A stretch of DNA of 64,000 nt from Erinaceus europaeus (lineage: Eukaryota; Chordata; Mammalia; Eulipotyphla; Erinaceidae), in contig NC_080175.1 of the NCBI RefSeq assembly GCF_950295315.1, forward strand, positions 62,352,487 to 62,416,486, given 5' to 3'. Every line of letters starts with the position of its first letter. Position 1 is the stretch's first letter. Below, in pieces: positions 11,253 to 22,955 of this stretch. The translations under genes and the position numbers were made by a program. The notes under the pieces were generated by a model, which was given only the letters and a program-made list of their open reading frames with translations, was not told the DNA's origin and made no database searches.

Positions 11253-11944
11253 TTAATAATTACCACAGTGCTTTACATACACTGGGCACTAAAATTGTTC
11301 CTGATTTTATTGACATTGATGACAGTTGTTCTGGATGGTAGCCACAAGTTATTAAACAAATGCCAAAAATCTGATTAAATGTCTGATTCACCTCTCTCAA
11401 GTATGCTTCTATGCTTAAAGCTTTCTATACTTATACCAGCACCACATCAGGTATGAACTACTACATAATTAGTATATCATTTGAGGTATTAAGCATTTAA
11501 ATTAGATTACATTAAACATTCACATTCATATAGTTTTTCTAAAAGAAATTGTGGATGGGTGAAATGTCTTTCTAATGAAATGTTATATTTGATTATTATG
11601 TGCTTTATAATTTTAAAAGTAGGGAAAAATTGGTGTTCAATTCAAATGTTTTAAATTGAGGAAATTTGGTTTATTAGACTGTATATATTTTAGGTTCTGA
11701 GACAGAATAAGCTATGCTACAGATACCTCCAAGTCCAACTTCAATATTTTAACACCATAGAGGTTGTGATCTTCATCTCCAGTGAAGGCAGCAGGGGGCT
11801 CTCTCATCAAAGTTACCCTGAGTGATGGACCCTCCTTTACTGTATTTCCACACTCACCAAAGTATTACAGAAAACTGTGACACATGCCACTTCTCTTACC
11901 CCATTAATTAAAAGCTAATCGTTATTTTAAATATGAATTTATTT
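11253..11944. other. AT-rich unique sequence
   Basis: Nothing recognised. Confidence 0.45.
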
Positions 11945-12172
11945 TAATAAGAAGAAGGAGCATCAGAGGCAGAGGTGGTAGGAAAGGAAAGGAGAGGGAG
12001 AGAGGAGAAGTGAAGAGGAAGAGAAGGGAAAGGAAGGGATGAGAGAGAGAGGAAGAGGGGGGAAGGGCTAGAGTACTGCTTAGTTCTGGCTGGATTAAAC
12101 CTGGGATTTAGGCACTTCAAGCATAAAAGTTTTTTTTTTCTATAACTATTATGCTATCTCCCTACTGTCCAA
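11945..12172 (-). mobile_element. SINE, type 3, with expanded purine tract
   Basis: The left end is the A/T-rich tail (TTATTTTAATAAGAAGAAGG), followed by an expanded AGG/GA purine tract (about 11975-12065), then TAGAGTACTGCTTAGTTCTGGCTGG, the complement of the same head seen at 3287 and 22300. Confidence 0.65.
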
Positions 12173-13149
12173 TTGTATCCTATTCTAACCTCAAAAGCAG
12201 GTATGTACAGCTCTAGCACATACTCACGAAGATAAGAACTGAGGTCTTGGTGCATGATACCAGGAAAGAACTTAAATGGAGACAACAGCTTTTTGCATAT
12301 CTCTGTCACAGATAGATGAGAAATCGTACCCATATCTCAATAACTGTACTGTAAACCATTAACCTCCTAAGAAAATTATTTGATAAAAAAATAAAGTGTT
12401 TGGAAACACTACTAATGACTATCAGAGCATTGATTTCGGGAGCACCTGCAGGTAAAAATCAAAAGTGAAATCATATACGTGATGATCTTGAATGAATTTT
12501 CTTCTTTAATTCATTCATTCATTTATTTGTGTAAGAGATACTGATTTTTCACTTCCGGTTACTTATGTCCTTCTAGTTTTCAGAATAGGCAGAAAAGACT
12601 ACTCTGACTGTTTTGGAAAAATCATTGTATTTAAATATGTTACTCTCATTATGAGCTGGTGATACAATAAATATCTTTTCTTTAACCTTACAACAATTAT
12701 GCTATTTCACTCTAAGAAGTATAGTTTGATATAAAGTATAACATTAAAATTATGAGCATATCTTAAAAGAATTATCCTAAATAGCAGGTAGTTCTTACTA
12801 AGCATATCATAGTACCCTGTTTAATGAATAAACTTTTATGAATTATATATTGTTATCTTTATTTTTACTAGAAAACAAAACAAATGAAAATCTGGGAATC
12901 AATGAAAATAGCATTCACGACAAGGTAGTCTTACTCCAAATTCAGAACAACAACTTGTTATATTGGGTCTACACTGATTCTTTTGAGAACATTTCACTGT
13001 CAATATAACATAATTCAAAAAATAGCTGCTTAAGTTATTTTAATCACATAACTGGAAACAATAAAGGAAAGTAAATATAGTTTCTATTTATAATTAGTTC
13101 TGATGCTGTTTGTTAAATCTTCAATGTATATTAACATCCTATCTGCATA
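12173..13149. other. AT-rich unique sequence
   Basis: Nothing recognised. A short run of ATTC units sits near 12510. Confidence 0.45.
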
Positions 13150-13342
13150 GTTTGAGAAATCGAGAGAAGAGGGGAAACCGAAAAAGGGAGAGAAAGATAG
13201 ACACCTGCAGACCTGCTAAACCTCTTTTAAAGCGACCCCTGGCCCCCACAGATGGGGGGGGAGCTCAAATCTGGATCCTTATGCTGGTCCTTGTACTTCG
13301 TACCATGTATGCTTAACCCACTGTGCTACTGCCCGACACCCT
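13150..13342 (-). mobile_element. SINE, type 1, tail missing
   Basis: Complement of the type 1 SINE from the CT-rich body to the head: AAGATAGACACCTGCAGACC, a degenerate CTGCAGG box, AATCTGGATCCTTATGCTGG (B-box side), then GCTTAACCCACTGTGCTACTG (A-box side). The 3' tail module is absent. Confidence 0.8.
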
Positions 13343-13370
13343 AGGCACATTTTCATGTTCACTGTAGTTG

Positions 13371-13430
13371 TAATAATTTTCCATTAGCTGCAATAAATTT
13401 CCATTAGCTGAAATAATTTTCCATTAGCTG
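13371..13430. repeat. Three 20-bp tandem units
   Basis: The unit AATAATTTTCCATTAGCTG plus one base is repeated three times at 13371-13390, 13391-13410 and 13411-13430 with two or three changes. It is a small minisatellite in unique DNA. Confidence 0.9.
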
Positions 13431-15227
13431 TCTCTTTACAGAGACAAAATACCTTACTGGGACAAAAATATCTCTTCTGAGATTATTATTCCTCCTATTT
13501 GGATATTACTACAAAGACTTTCATTTTCTATATCCATGGGGTCAAAAATGAATAGAAACTGTAATGGTCTTTGCATTAAAATATGTAATGGTCTCTACAT
13601 AAATCATGTTATGATCTTTAGAAATTGATAATCCTATATTTTATAATAATTATTGTCCTCATACTTGATTATAAAAATTAAAAGAATAAAACCAAAATTG
13701 AATACATTGGGATAGTTCAGTTATAATATCTAGTAAGTTCAACTGGGACAAATAATCTATTTTCTACTTAATGAGTATTACTAGTTCATTAAATGGACAC
13801 TTTAATCACTGAATGTGCTATAAAATGAACAAGACGATGAATCAAGAGTAACAAAGGTTAACATCTGCTGTAGAATTATACTCATGGAAACAAATTTGGG
13901 GAGGTTGGCAATGGTGCACCTGGAAAAGCATAATTTGATTAATTGTAAACAAAATAAACTTAGGCAGTTAAGGTCATGCTTAACAAACCTATTGCAATAC
14001 TTTGAAGCTATTACCGCCACAATACATTCAAATTCAATTTATAAAGTACAGTTACTTCAAGAAAGCTTGAAATAAAGTTTACTTTCTATGTTAAGAATGG
14101 CATTGACAAGAAAGAAAAGGAAATGAATGAGAATAGTGTATCTGTAATAGAGAAAGTGATTACATCAGACTAGAAACATGACATACAGAAAATAAGTCAT
14201 AATTGAGATAAAAGTTCTCATAAAAATCTCATGCTCTGAGTGACCATGATAAAAGTCTGTATATTAATTATGTATATGATCTTGTTAGGACAATATTGTA
14301 AGCCTATACTAATAGTTGGGAAAAAAACTAAAAAGATGTTAGAGTCATGTAGAGTTGGAAAACTGTATTTTAAGGAGTAGTTATTTTGGATTCTGATTAA
14401 TCTAGTCAAAGTATCATGGCTCATTAAATAAATTACAGAAAAGAAAACTGATATAGAGTTCATTGCTGTGCTGAAGAATACAAAATAGCATTTAAAATAT
14501 CTGAAATAACCATCCTAAGACATCTAAACAGAAATTTCCCACTCCTTTATTGACTATATTTAGAAATTATTTATTCTAAAATAGTTATCAAAAAGCATGT
14601 CAGAAAGTTAAATTCACCCATCAATTAACTTACAGCCAATAGCTTATAAACCTCCGTGGTTTACTGAATGTCTACATTATTCTGCATTGTAATAGTCATT
14701 GTAATCACAGAAGTACAAAAGAATGTTAATTCTTCATGTAAATTTCACTGCTTATTTATATATTATGATTTAATATTATATTAAATGAGAACTTTAACTT
14801 CTTTCTGATAGTAAATAAAATGGTTTAATTATTTCTTAATTAAGCAAAAAGCTCATTATCTGGTCACATGCAAAGCAAGTCATTGTTTAATAAAGAAGGT
14901 TGTAATAACTTAAATTAGCCCACCCACAAGAGACATGATTCACCATTTATAGAATTAAATAAAAAAGCCACTGTATGTAAATACATTCATGATGAAATAT
15001 AAACACGCTAGTGATGAAATTGGACTATTTCGAATCTCTGTCTTGTATGCTTACTTAGGACAACATGCTTTGATAGGGCTGATGTAAAATAAGTGTAATC
15101 TGACCCAATTGCAAATATGTCTGAAAAGAGTAAGTGATGCTTATTATAAGAAAATAAAGAAGAGTTTAGAATGAATATGCCTAGTGCATTTCATACATTG
15201 ATCATGTTCAAAATAATATCTAAGAAT
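13431..15227. other. AT-rich unique sequence
   Basis: Long stretch without recognisable genes or repeats. The 60-80 codon open frames here (13802-14020, 13884-14075, 14218-14463) overlap on opposite strands and have no family resemblance. Confidence 0.45.
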
Positions 15228-15400
15228 TAGCATTTATCAAGAAGACATCTAATACTTACTGGTTTGTTCAAATTAAGTTTTATCATTTAATTTGAGAAGC
15301 TGTTATTTTCTACATTTAACAGATAAGGAAACTGAGGAATAATCAGACTATTAGCTCCAGAGTTACACATCATGACTCTGTGTAACAAAATAAATTGAAT
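15228..15400 (+). repeat. MIR remnant
   Basis: TAGCATTTATCAAGAAGACA, then ATCATTTAATTTGAGAAG, ATTTAACAGATAAGGAAACTG and AGTTACACATC, in the order of the MIR consensus. The best-preserved part is ACAGATAAGGAAACTGAGGA. An ancient mammalian SINE relic. Confidence 0.65.
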
Positions 15401-15469
15401 CATATACTTCAGTACTATTTAAGCAGGTTAAAAACTTAAATTTTCTGTAGGACACCGAGAAAAGTAAAA

Positions 15470-15700
15470 AGAGAGCTGGAATATTAGCTCACTTGGGTAG
15501 TGCCTTGCTATTTATCATGTCACGTGTGCAACCCAGGTTCAAGCCTGGCTTCCACTACACCAGAAGAAACTTCAATGCTGTGATTTCTCATATCTCTCTC
15601 TCTCTGTCTCTTAGTCTCTGTCTGGAAAAAAAAAGTCATCCTGGATCAGTGAAGTCCTGGCAATGATAAAAAATAAATAAACTAAATAAAATAGGAGGAA
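15470..15700 (+). mobile_element. tRNA-derived SINE, type 4
   Basis: The head GAGCTGGAATATTAGCTCAC has an A-box-like TTAGCTCACTTGGGTAGTG and B-box-like GGTTCAAGCCTGG. A TCTCTCTCTCTGTCTCT body follows, then AAAAAAAAAGTCATCCTGGA and an AAATAAATAAAC tail. It is a different family from types 1 and 2, related to 39095, 47828, 49850 and 55800. Confidence 0.75.
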
Positions 15701-16236
15701 GTCATACTACTAACATTTTATTTAAATCAATATATAAAAATGTTTCGACATATAACTCAAATTTATTGGATTTTTTCCTAGTCCTCGAAACTCAGTGTGT
15801 ATTGTAATTTAGAAGACATCTCGATTTTGGACTAGTCACAATTTAAGTGTACATACATATAAGTGGTGATTATTACACTGGGACGAATTTCTCTGACTAC
15901 ATGATTTTAGGATTTAGCTATACTACCTCTTATGGTGTCTTGCCAATGAGTCCAAATACTGGTTTCTCTCATTTCTTTGATTCCAAGCTCAGCAAGTGCT
16001 CAATTCAAAGTGGCATTGTGAATAGTCTCTGAGTAAGATTACATTACAAACTCATAGTGACAACTTTCAATCAATTCACAATTGTATTTGTTAATATTAA
16101 TTCAAAACTTTTTCTTTTTGGCTTGTCAGTTGCATTCTTGATCTTTCAGTTACAGTGACTCAGTGTCAATATAGTCTGGTATTACTGCGTTTATGGAGCA
16201 ACAAAGCTGAAGACTATTCTTTGCAGACAATGAAAC
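15701..16236. other. AT-rich unique sequence
   Basis: No gene or repeat recognised. Confidence 0.45.
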
Positions 16237-16520
16237 AGCCAGAGGGCCAGGAGGAAGCTCACTCAGTAAAGAACACATGTTACCATGCACAAGAACCCAG
16301 GTTCTATTCCCTAGTCCCCACCTACTGGGGGAAAGCTTGATGAGTGGTGAAATAGTTCAATAGATGTCTTTATTTCTCTCTCCCTCTCTCCCCATTTCCC
16401 TCTCAATTTACATCTCTGTCAAAAAAGGAGAAAGAAAGTAGCTGAATGGAGTGGTGAATTTATACTCCAGACACTGAGACTCAGAAATAACTCTGATAGC
16501 AACAAAAAATAAAAATATAT
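16237..16520 (+). mobile_element. SINE, type 2 subfamily with distinct tail
   Basis: The head GAGGAAGCTCACTCAGTAAAG, B box GGTTCTATTCCC, TCCCCACCTACTGGGGGAAA, and CT-rich body match type 2. The end carries GTGAATTTATACTCCAGACA..TGATAGCAACAAAAAATAAA, as in type 4 tails, so it may be a hybrid subfamily. Confidence 0.7.
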
Positions 16521-16647
16521 TTAAACTTCAAAAAAATCCTACCATATAGACTTTTTGCTATTCATTCAATAGATCTAATAAGTGTGCAAAGTAGTCTAGT
16601 GCAATAGCTACTGGAATCATCATGCACTTTTAAATACAAACAGTATT

Positions 16648-16790
16648 GCTAGAGAAATAGCTTAAATGGTAGAGCATAAGATTTATAAGGCAACAACCCT
16701 AGTTTGATCCCTAGCAACAGATGTATGCACTGGTGTGGTGCTCTGAATTCTTTCTTTGTGTCTAATATAAAACTTTTTCTTTCATGAGAT
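16648..16790 (+). mobile_element. SINE fragment
   Basis: GCTAGAGAAATAGCTTAAAT..GGTAGAGCATAAG and TAGTTTGATCCCTAGC give A-box and B-box-like motifs spaced as in a tRNA-derived SINE. The body is short and diverged. Confidence 0.5.
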
Positions 16791-16880
16791 GAGATAAATC
16801 TTAAATAATATAATGAATTTTATATTTTAAATTAAACATAGAAAAGACTACAAATCACGGCTCATTACTAATAAGAGGAG

Positions 16881-16881
16881 A

Positions 16882-16920
<39 letters not shown>
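16881..16920. repeat. (TA)n microsatellite
   Basis: About 18 TA units ending in CACA. Confidence 0.95.
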
Positions 16921-16923
<3 letters not shown>

Positions 16924-17461
16924 TTGTCCAAATAAATATCAATAAATGCAATAATAAATATGACATAAATGTAATGATGCATTATCAAAATATACATATA
17001 TATGTATTGAAGCATATGGATTTTTCACTATACACAGTCAAGGTAAATAGCAGTTACTGTAGTTTAGCTAAGTAATATCACCATCCACAGTTTTATTATG
17101 GTAAATTGAGTGCATTACATAAAGTACAAACTTGGCTTCTATGTTAGCACATAAAATTCTATGCACACGGCAGATGTTTCTCATGAGCATAACCTATCAT
17201 TTCTCATAGTCTGTTCACAATGCATCTATTCAGTTTACACACCAAAAACAATCAATAGTTGGATTTTTTTTTGTCTTTCAGTAGTAAACTCGCATGACAC
17301 TTAACAAAAATGAATAAAGCAACAGAAAACTAGTCAACATAAAGGACATTTCAAGGAAAAAAATTAAAAGTGATAATTCTGGAAGTGAAATTCCCATAAA
17401 AAAGTGAATGGAATAAGAGATGAAATATCTATCATGGGAGTAGTGGCACTGGAATGTTAAA
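16921..17461. other. AT-rich unique sequence
   Basis: Nothing recognised. Confidence 0.45.
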
Positions 17462-17700
17462 ATGCTTTATATGTGGAGCCACAAGAACTTAGCAAAGGAA
17501 AAAATTGACATAAATGAGAAAATGGATTATGACAAGAAGGATGAAGGTATTCCAGAAGAAGTGGTGTCAAGAACAATGTCATGTCACAGTAACTCTTGGA
17601 AATATTTCATAATATCAAAATTAAAGAAACGTTGGAAGTTCATCCAAACTTAGAAAGAAGTACGATAATTAATCACAACCTGAAATACTTATGGATATGA
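17462..17700 (+). pseudogene. Possible Tigger/pogo transposase remnant
   Basis: Reading frame from about 17594 gives L-E-I-F-H-N-I-K-I-K-E-T-L-E-V-H-P-N-L-E-R-S-T-I-I. This resembles the segment of Tigger-type (pogo/CENP-B-like DDE) proteins that I recall as 'EIF..IE..K..MLEADPNLERSMTI'. Upstream, another frame (17480-17560) is acidic-basic and could be the preceding part after a frameshift. It is short and broken, with no terminal inverted repeats seen. The resemblance is from memory, unsearched. Confidence 0.4.
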
Positions 17701-17876
17701 ATTAAAAGTGCACAATGAGAAAGCAAATACTATTCAAAATACTTTGATAAAGTATTTTATATAGAAAATTCCACTGAATTCTCAATAACTCTAATGTTTT
17801 AAAATTATAATCTACCAGGCAGTAGATGTACTAATTTTCACATCTCAATGAACTTATGACCCAAAAGATGAAATGC

Positions 17877-18660
17877 ACCACAGAACGTGAGCTCGAATCT
17901 ACAGGGGTGTAGAGGTCACATAGGCTCCTAAGCTGAATATGGGCCCCAGATCCCATCAAATCAATAGGGTTTATAATCAACAATATTTATACCACTTTCA
18001 CATATTTGGGAGCTACTGTCTTCCCTGATCCAGCTTTCTGGTCCTTTTTCTAGCCATGACATCATCTCCCCAGACAATAACCTGGAGCCATCTGCATATC
18101 AGATTTCAGGCTCAGGAAAAAACAAAACAAAACAAAACCAACTAGTACAGCCACAGGCCCTTGTGGACTAGAACTAAAATAGTCCAAATAGCTATCTACA
18201 AAACTGAACACCACCCCCCAACTCTTCATCTGCACTATTCCAGCCTTTAGGTTCATGATTGGTTAACAACTAGTTTGGCTTTATATGTTAACTCTCTTTT
18301 CAGTCACCAGGTTCCAGATGCTAGCATGATGCCATCCAGACTTTCCTGGAGAGATGACCCCAACAATGTGTCCTGGACCTCCGATTCCCCAGAAGCCCTC
18401 CCCATTAGGGAAAGAGAGAGGCAGGCTGGGAGTATGGATCGCCCTGTCAATGCCCATGTTCAGCGGGGAAGCAGTTACAGAAGCCAGATCTTCCACCTTC
18501 TGTGTCCCACAGTGACCTTGGGTCCATACTCCCAGAGAGATAAAGAATAGGAAAGCTATCAGAGGATGGGATGGGATATTTAGTTCTGATGGTGGGAATT
18601 GTATGGAGTTGTACCCCTCTTATCCTATGGTGTTGACAATATTAAAAAATTAAATTTAAA
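17877..18660 (+). mobile_element. 5'-truncated L1, 3'UTR type B
   Basis: Begins ACCACAGAACGTGAGCTCGA and contains AATATGGGCCCCAGATC, ATATTTGGGAGCTACTGTC, then the shared terminal module (CACCAGGTTCCAGATGC, GAAAGAGAGAGGCAGGCTGG, CCCATGTTCAGCGGGGAAGC, TGTACCCCTCTTATCCTATG), and ends in an A-rich tail. Only 3'UTR is present. A CAAAA-rich stretch near 18117-18140 is an internal simple repeat typical of this subfamily (compare 27490-27507). Confidence 0.8.
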
Positions 18661-19009
18661 ATATTATAGAACATTCTTCCCTCCTTGTTTACTTATTTCA
18701 TATTCTCTATCAATTTTATGATTGCACAATGGAATCTATGCTGTCCAAATGCAACTGAAGAGATCATTAATAACACAAGCACACACAATGTAAAACAAAC
18801 TTCACACTCAATACTTAATGCTTTTTGAAAGAAGTGAGTGAAAACTCTGTAGTGATATACAAAGAGCAAAATGGATGCAATGAACTCTGGTGGAGGAATA
18901 TAGGCACTTAGGTGAGAGGTCTGGTGAGATGATATAAATGTGAAGAGCTGTGAAACTGTACTCCTAAAACATTTACAGTCTTGCAAACCAACATTGTCTT
19001 GATAAATAA
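18661..19009. other. Unique sequence before the inverted L1
   Basis: No gene recognised. Confidence 0.4.
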
Positions 19010-19025
19010 ATAAAAGTACGTTCTT

Positions 19026-21272
19026 TTTTTTAATTTAAGAAAGGATTAATTAACAAAACCATAGGGTAGGAGGGGTACAATTCCACACAATTCCTACCAC
19101 CCAATCTCCATAACCCACCCCCTCCCCTGATAGCTTTCCCATTCTCTATCTCTCTGGGAGCATGGACCCAGGATCATTGAGGGTTGCAGAAGGTAGAAGG
19201 TCTGGCTTCTGTCATTGCTTCCCCGCTGAACAGGGGCGTTGACTGGTTGGTCCATACTCCCAGTCTGCCTCTCTCTTTCCCTAGTAGGGTGGGTCTCTGG
19301 GGAAGCAGAGCTCCAGGACACATTGGTGGGGTCTTCAATCCAGGGAAGCCTGGCCAGCATCCTGATGGCATCTGGAACCTGGTGATTGAAAAGAGAGTTA
19401 ACATACAAAGCCAAACAATTTGTTGAGCAATCATGGACCCAAAGCTTGGAATAGTGGAGAGCAAGTGTTAGGGAGGTACTCACTGCAAACTCTAGTGTAC
19501 TTCTGCTTTCAGGTATATATTTTGCAGTAGTTTATGGACACGTGTGAACATAAGCTCTCTTACAGAAACTGGTGTATATCTAGGTTTTGGGACTTTGTTT
19601 AGAAAGTGAACCACCTGAGATGAAATTAGAGTGTACTATAAAAGGAAAGGTCTCACCCGAGTAATTAAGCTGAAGGGTTGTCATTCCACACGTGAAGTCT
19701 CTGGACACAGTCTGAGGTGAAGCATGTTGAGGTGGCAATCGTTGTGTTGGTTAGGTTGTGATCGGCGGATGCAATATTATTTGGTATGGATTGGGAGACG
19801 CATACGGGAAAGTGGGCCCTATCCAAGGGTTCCAGGACTGGGGGAAGTAGGGGCTCTATAGTGGAGATGTGAGGTTCCTGCTGTCTTAGGGTTCAACAAG
19901 ACAATGGATAGTTAATGTTATCATCACATTATTTGGTAATTGGGTTAACTTTGAAAAGTCCTTTTGTTAGGGTTTGCTGTACAGTATCCATTATCTTGTA
20001 TATAGCTGTGCTATTGGATGCTTCTAATCTACTTGGTCTAGGCTTTTGAGAGAGTCCGCATATCAAACACACAGTCTATATATTAAAAAGATTCAGTTTG
20101 TGTTTTGAAAAACTTTGAGACATACAATTGATTTTCCCCCTCTCATATTAATTAACTACTGATTTATATGTCTGCATTTTGCTAGGAGTGTACATAAACA
20201 CCATTCCCACCACCAAAAGACTGTGACCCATCCCTCCCACCCACTCCCACCCCCCACTGGCCCAGGAAGCTGCATGTCTACCCCTCACCACAGGGTTTTT
20301 ACTTTGGTGCCCTACTTACAATTTGGTCAGGTCCTGCTTTTAGTTTCCCTTTCAGATCGTCTTAGTTAACTTCTGTTGATGAGTGGGATCATCCCATACT
20401 CATCTTTATCTTTCTGACTTAGCTCACTTAACATAATTCCTTCTAGCTCTGTCCAAGATGGGTCAGAGAAGGTGGGTTCATTGTTCTTGATAGCTGCATA
20501 GTATTCCATTGTGTATATATACCACAGATTTCTCAGACCAGAAACAATCAAATACTTAGAGGAAAACATTGGTAAAACACTTTCCCACCTACACCTCAAG
20601 GACATCTTTGATGAAGCAAACCTAATTGCAAGGAAGACTAAAGCAGAAACAAACCAATGGGACTACATCAAATTGAAAAGCTTCTGCACATCCAAAGAAA
20701 CTATTAAACAGAGAGACCCCTCGCAGAATGGGAGAAGATCTTCACATGCCATACATCAGACAAGAAACTAATCACCAAAATATATAAAGAGCTCAGCAAA
20801 CTTAGCACCAAAAAAGCAAATGACCCCATCCAAAAATGGGCAGAGGATATGAACAAAACATTCACTACAGAGGAGATCCAAAAGGCTAACAAACATACGA
20901 AAAACTGCTCTAGGTCACTGATTGTCAGAGAAATGCAAATTAAGACAACATTAAGATACCATCTCACTCCTGTAAGAATGGCATACATCAAAAAGGACAG
21001 CAGCAACAAATGCTGGAGAGGATGTGGGGACAGAGGAACCCTTTTACATTGCTGGTGGGAATGTAAATTGGTACAGCCTCTGTGGAGAGCAGTCTGGAAA
21101 ACTCTCAGAAGGCTAGACATGGACCTTCCATATGATCCAGTAATTCCTCTCCTGGGGTTATACCCCAAGGACTCCATAACACCCAACCAAAAAGAGGTGT
21201 GTACTCCTATGTTCATAGCAGCACAATTCATAATAGCTAAAACATGGAAGCAACCCAGGTGCCCAACAACAG
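19026..21272 (-). mobile_element. Twin-primed (5'-inverted) L1, 3'UTR type A
   Basis: Minus-strand L1 3' end (T-rich start at 19026; complete type A 3'UTR; ORF2 C-terminus) runs to about 20534. It then switches to plus-strand ORF2 sequence from about 20535 to 21272. The whole is flanked by a 16-bp TSD, ATAAAAGTACGTTCTT at 19010-19025 and ATAAAAGTACATTCTT at 21273-21288 (one mismatch). Against the L1 at 56198-62453, the plus part equals about 60188-60930 and the minus part equals about 60941-62450, so only about ten bases are lost at the inversion. Close similarity to that copy suggests a fairly recent insertion. Confidence 0.93.
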
Positions 21273-21288
21273 ATAAAAGTACATTCTT

Positions 21289-21333
21289 ATCTGCTCTGTC
21301 TAAGATTAAGAGCAGTCCTTCTCTAAAAAAGGG
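21289..21333. other. Short flank between L1 and SINE
   Basis: Unique bases ending in a G run (21331-21339) that is the start of the next SINE. Confidence 0.4.
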
Positions 21334-21469
21334 GGGGGGCAGTGATGGTACATCTGGCTGGCTGAATGCACATGTTACAGTAAACAAGGATCCAGGTTTG
21401 ATCCCCCGGTCCCCACCTGCAGGGGAAAGGTTTCACAAATGGTGAAGCAGGGCTGCAGGTGTCTCTCTG

Positions 21470-21539
<70 letters not shown>

Positions 21540-21615
21540 CCCCTTCCCTCTCAATTTCTACCTGTCTCTATCCAATAAATAAACTAAGATGATTAAAAAA
21601 AAAAAAAGAAAGAAA
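21334..21615 (+). mobile_element. SINE, type 2, with CT/TA expansion
   Basis: The head (GGTACATCTGGCTGGCTGAA) and B box GGTTTGATCCC are followed by CCCCACCTGCAGGGGAAAGG, TGAAGCAGGGCTGCAGGTGT, then an expanded (TC)n(TA)n microsatellite at about 21458-21536, TCTCAATTTCTACCTGTCTC and a TCCAATAAATAAAC tail with a poly-A end. Confidence 0.88.
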
Positions 21616-22224
21616 AAATTAAGGAGTGCTAAAACAAACTAGCAAATACCCTGAATATAAGAATCTTTGTCATTGTTATCACTGTACTAAAATTAGCAGC
21701 AACAGATAGGCTATCTGTAAGACATACAAAATGCAAGGGGAAGAGAGAATTCTCTGTGGATGTTTACAATGCACCAATAAGGACTTCTCTATCTCTTGTA
21801 AACAGATGTTCTGCTCTTATTCCCTTTGACATATATCTGCCTCATTAGTTTCTTCTCTTTGCCTCTCACTTCTCATTGATTTTTAAAAAGCACATCTGTG
21901 AATTTCTGGTGGGAAGTATATTACTTAATAGTCAACCATTAATGTGTTCTAATCATACACTGCTGGAACGGCAATATAAAGAAAACATTTTGGAACTCTA
22001 AATGATACTATCAGAAGTCTGATACTTGTGAATATAAAAAAAAAGGATATATATTAACTTGGTGGTTTTTGTTAATAGTCGTCCCCCTCACAGTCTTTGT
22101 ATTTTTCTTTGATATATGTCTTTATAGTATACACAGAACACTGTTTTCAAGTACAATTTTACAGGTGATAAATATGTTCATTCTTTGGAGCGAAGGGCAT
22201 ATTCTTTTATGCTAAATATTTTTA
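21616..22224. other. AT-rich unique sequence
   Basis: Nothing recognised. Confidence 0.45.
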
Positions 22225-22395
22225 TGTTTTATTTATTTATTTTAATGAAGGATAGATACAAGGAGAAAGATGCAGAGAAAGATGGAGACCAGAGCACTGC
22301 TAAACTGTGGTTTATGGTGGTGTTGGTGATTTGACCTGGAAGCTCACAGTCTTAGGCTTGAAAGTTCTTTGAAGAGCCATTATGCTGTTTCCTCA
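22225..22395 (-). mobile_element. SINE, type 3
   Basis: Tail side TTTTATTTATTTATTTTAAT, a GGAGAAAGATGCAGAG purine body, then ACCAGAGCACTGCTAAACTG and GGTGGTGTTGGTGATTTGAC, the complement of the head. Confidence 0.65.
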
Positions 22396-22844
22396 GGCCA
22401 CAAGGACATACAACCAATTTTAAGGGGATAATCTTTCAAGAAGAAAAAATAGAGTAGAAATAGAGAAAAGTATGATACTATTAGAGCATGATGGATTGAT
22501 GGAAATTATTAAGACTAAGAAGCCAACGGTTGATACACAAATTCATTTTATTTAAGAGTTCAATCTTCCATGTTTATTTATAAAGTGTGTATAGGTTGCT
22601 GACAGAATAGGCGATGATTCTCTTGGGATAATGAATGAACAGTGATGTTATTTACAGACCCAAAATACCAGAGTGTGGGAGACTTGGAGATGATGTAAAA
22701 TGAGGCCTGCACTCATAGAAGGCCATCTAATTAATAGCCATAACTGCATGCAAAGAATAGTAACAAAGGAGCCAAACCTAACTCCTCTAGTCTAGAAAAA
22801 CTTGAACTCTAGAAAAAGAGACACCTTCAGCACAACTTCACTGT
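22396..22844. other. Unique sequence
   Basis: Nothing recognised. Confidence 0.4.
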
Positions 22845-22955
22845 TCCTGAAGGTTTCCCCCTGCAAGTGAAGACCAGTGGCTGGAACATGGGTCCTCATG
22901 CATGGTAACATGCTCTCAACTGATAACCAGTTGCATTACCACCCAGCCTATGCAT
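22845..22955 (-). mobile_element. SINE head, type 2, partial
   Basis: TTTCCCCCTGCAAGTGAAGA, GGCTGGAACATGGGTCCTCA (B-box side), ACCAGTTGCATTACCACCCA (A-box side). Body and tail are missing. Confidence 0.6.

Noticed and set aside
10898..11341. 147-codon open frame across the gap
   Set aside because: Half of it is translated N, and the rest is CCT repeat. No evidence of coding.
13371..13430. CRISPR-like short repeats
   Set aside because: Units are directly adjacent without spacers, and the genome is eukaryotic.
20704..21387. 227-codon open frame on the minus strand
   Set aside because: It is the antisense of L1 ORF2 C-terminal sequence. The same antisense frame appears at 60319-60966, so it reflects the repeat.
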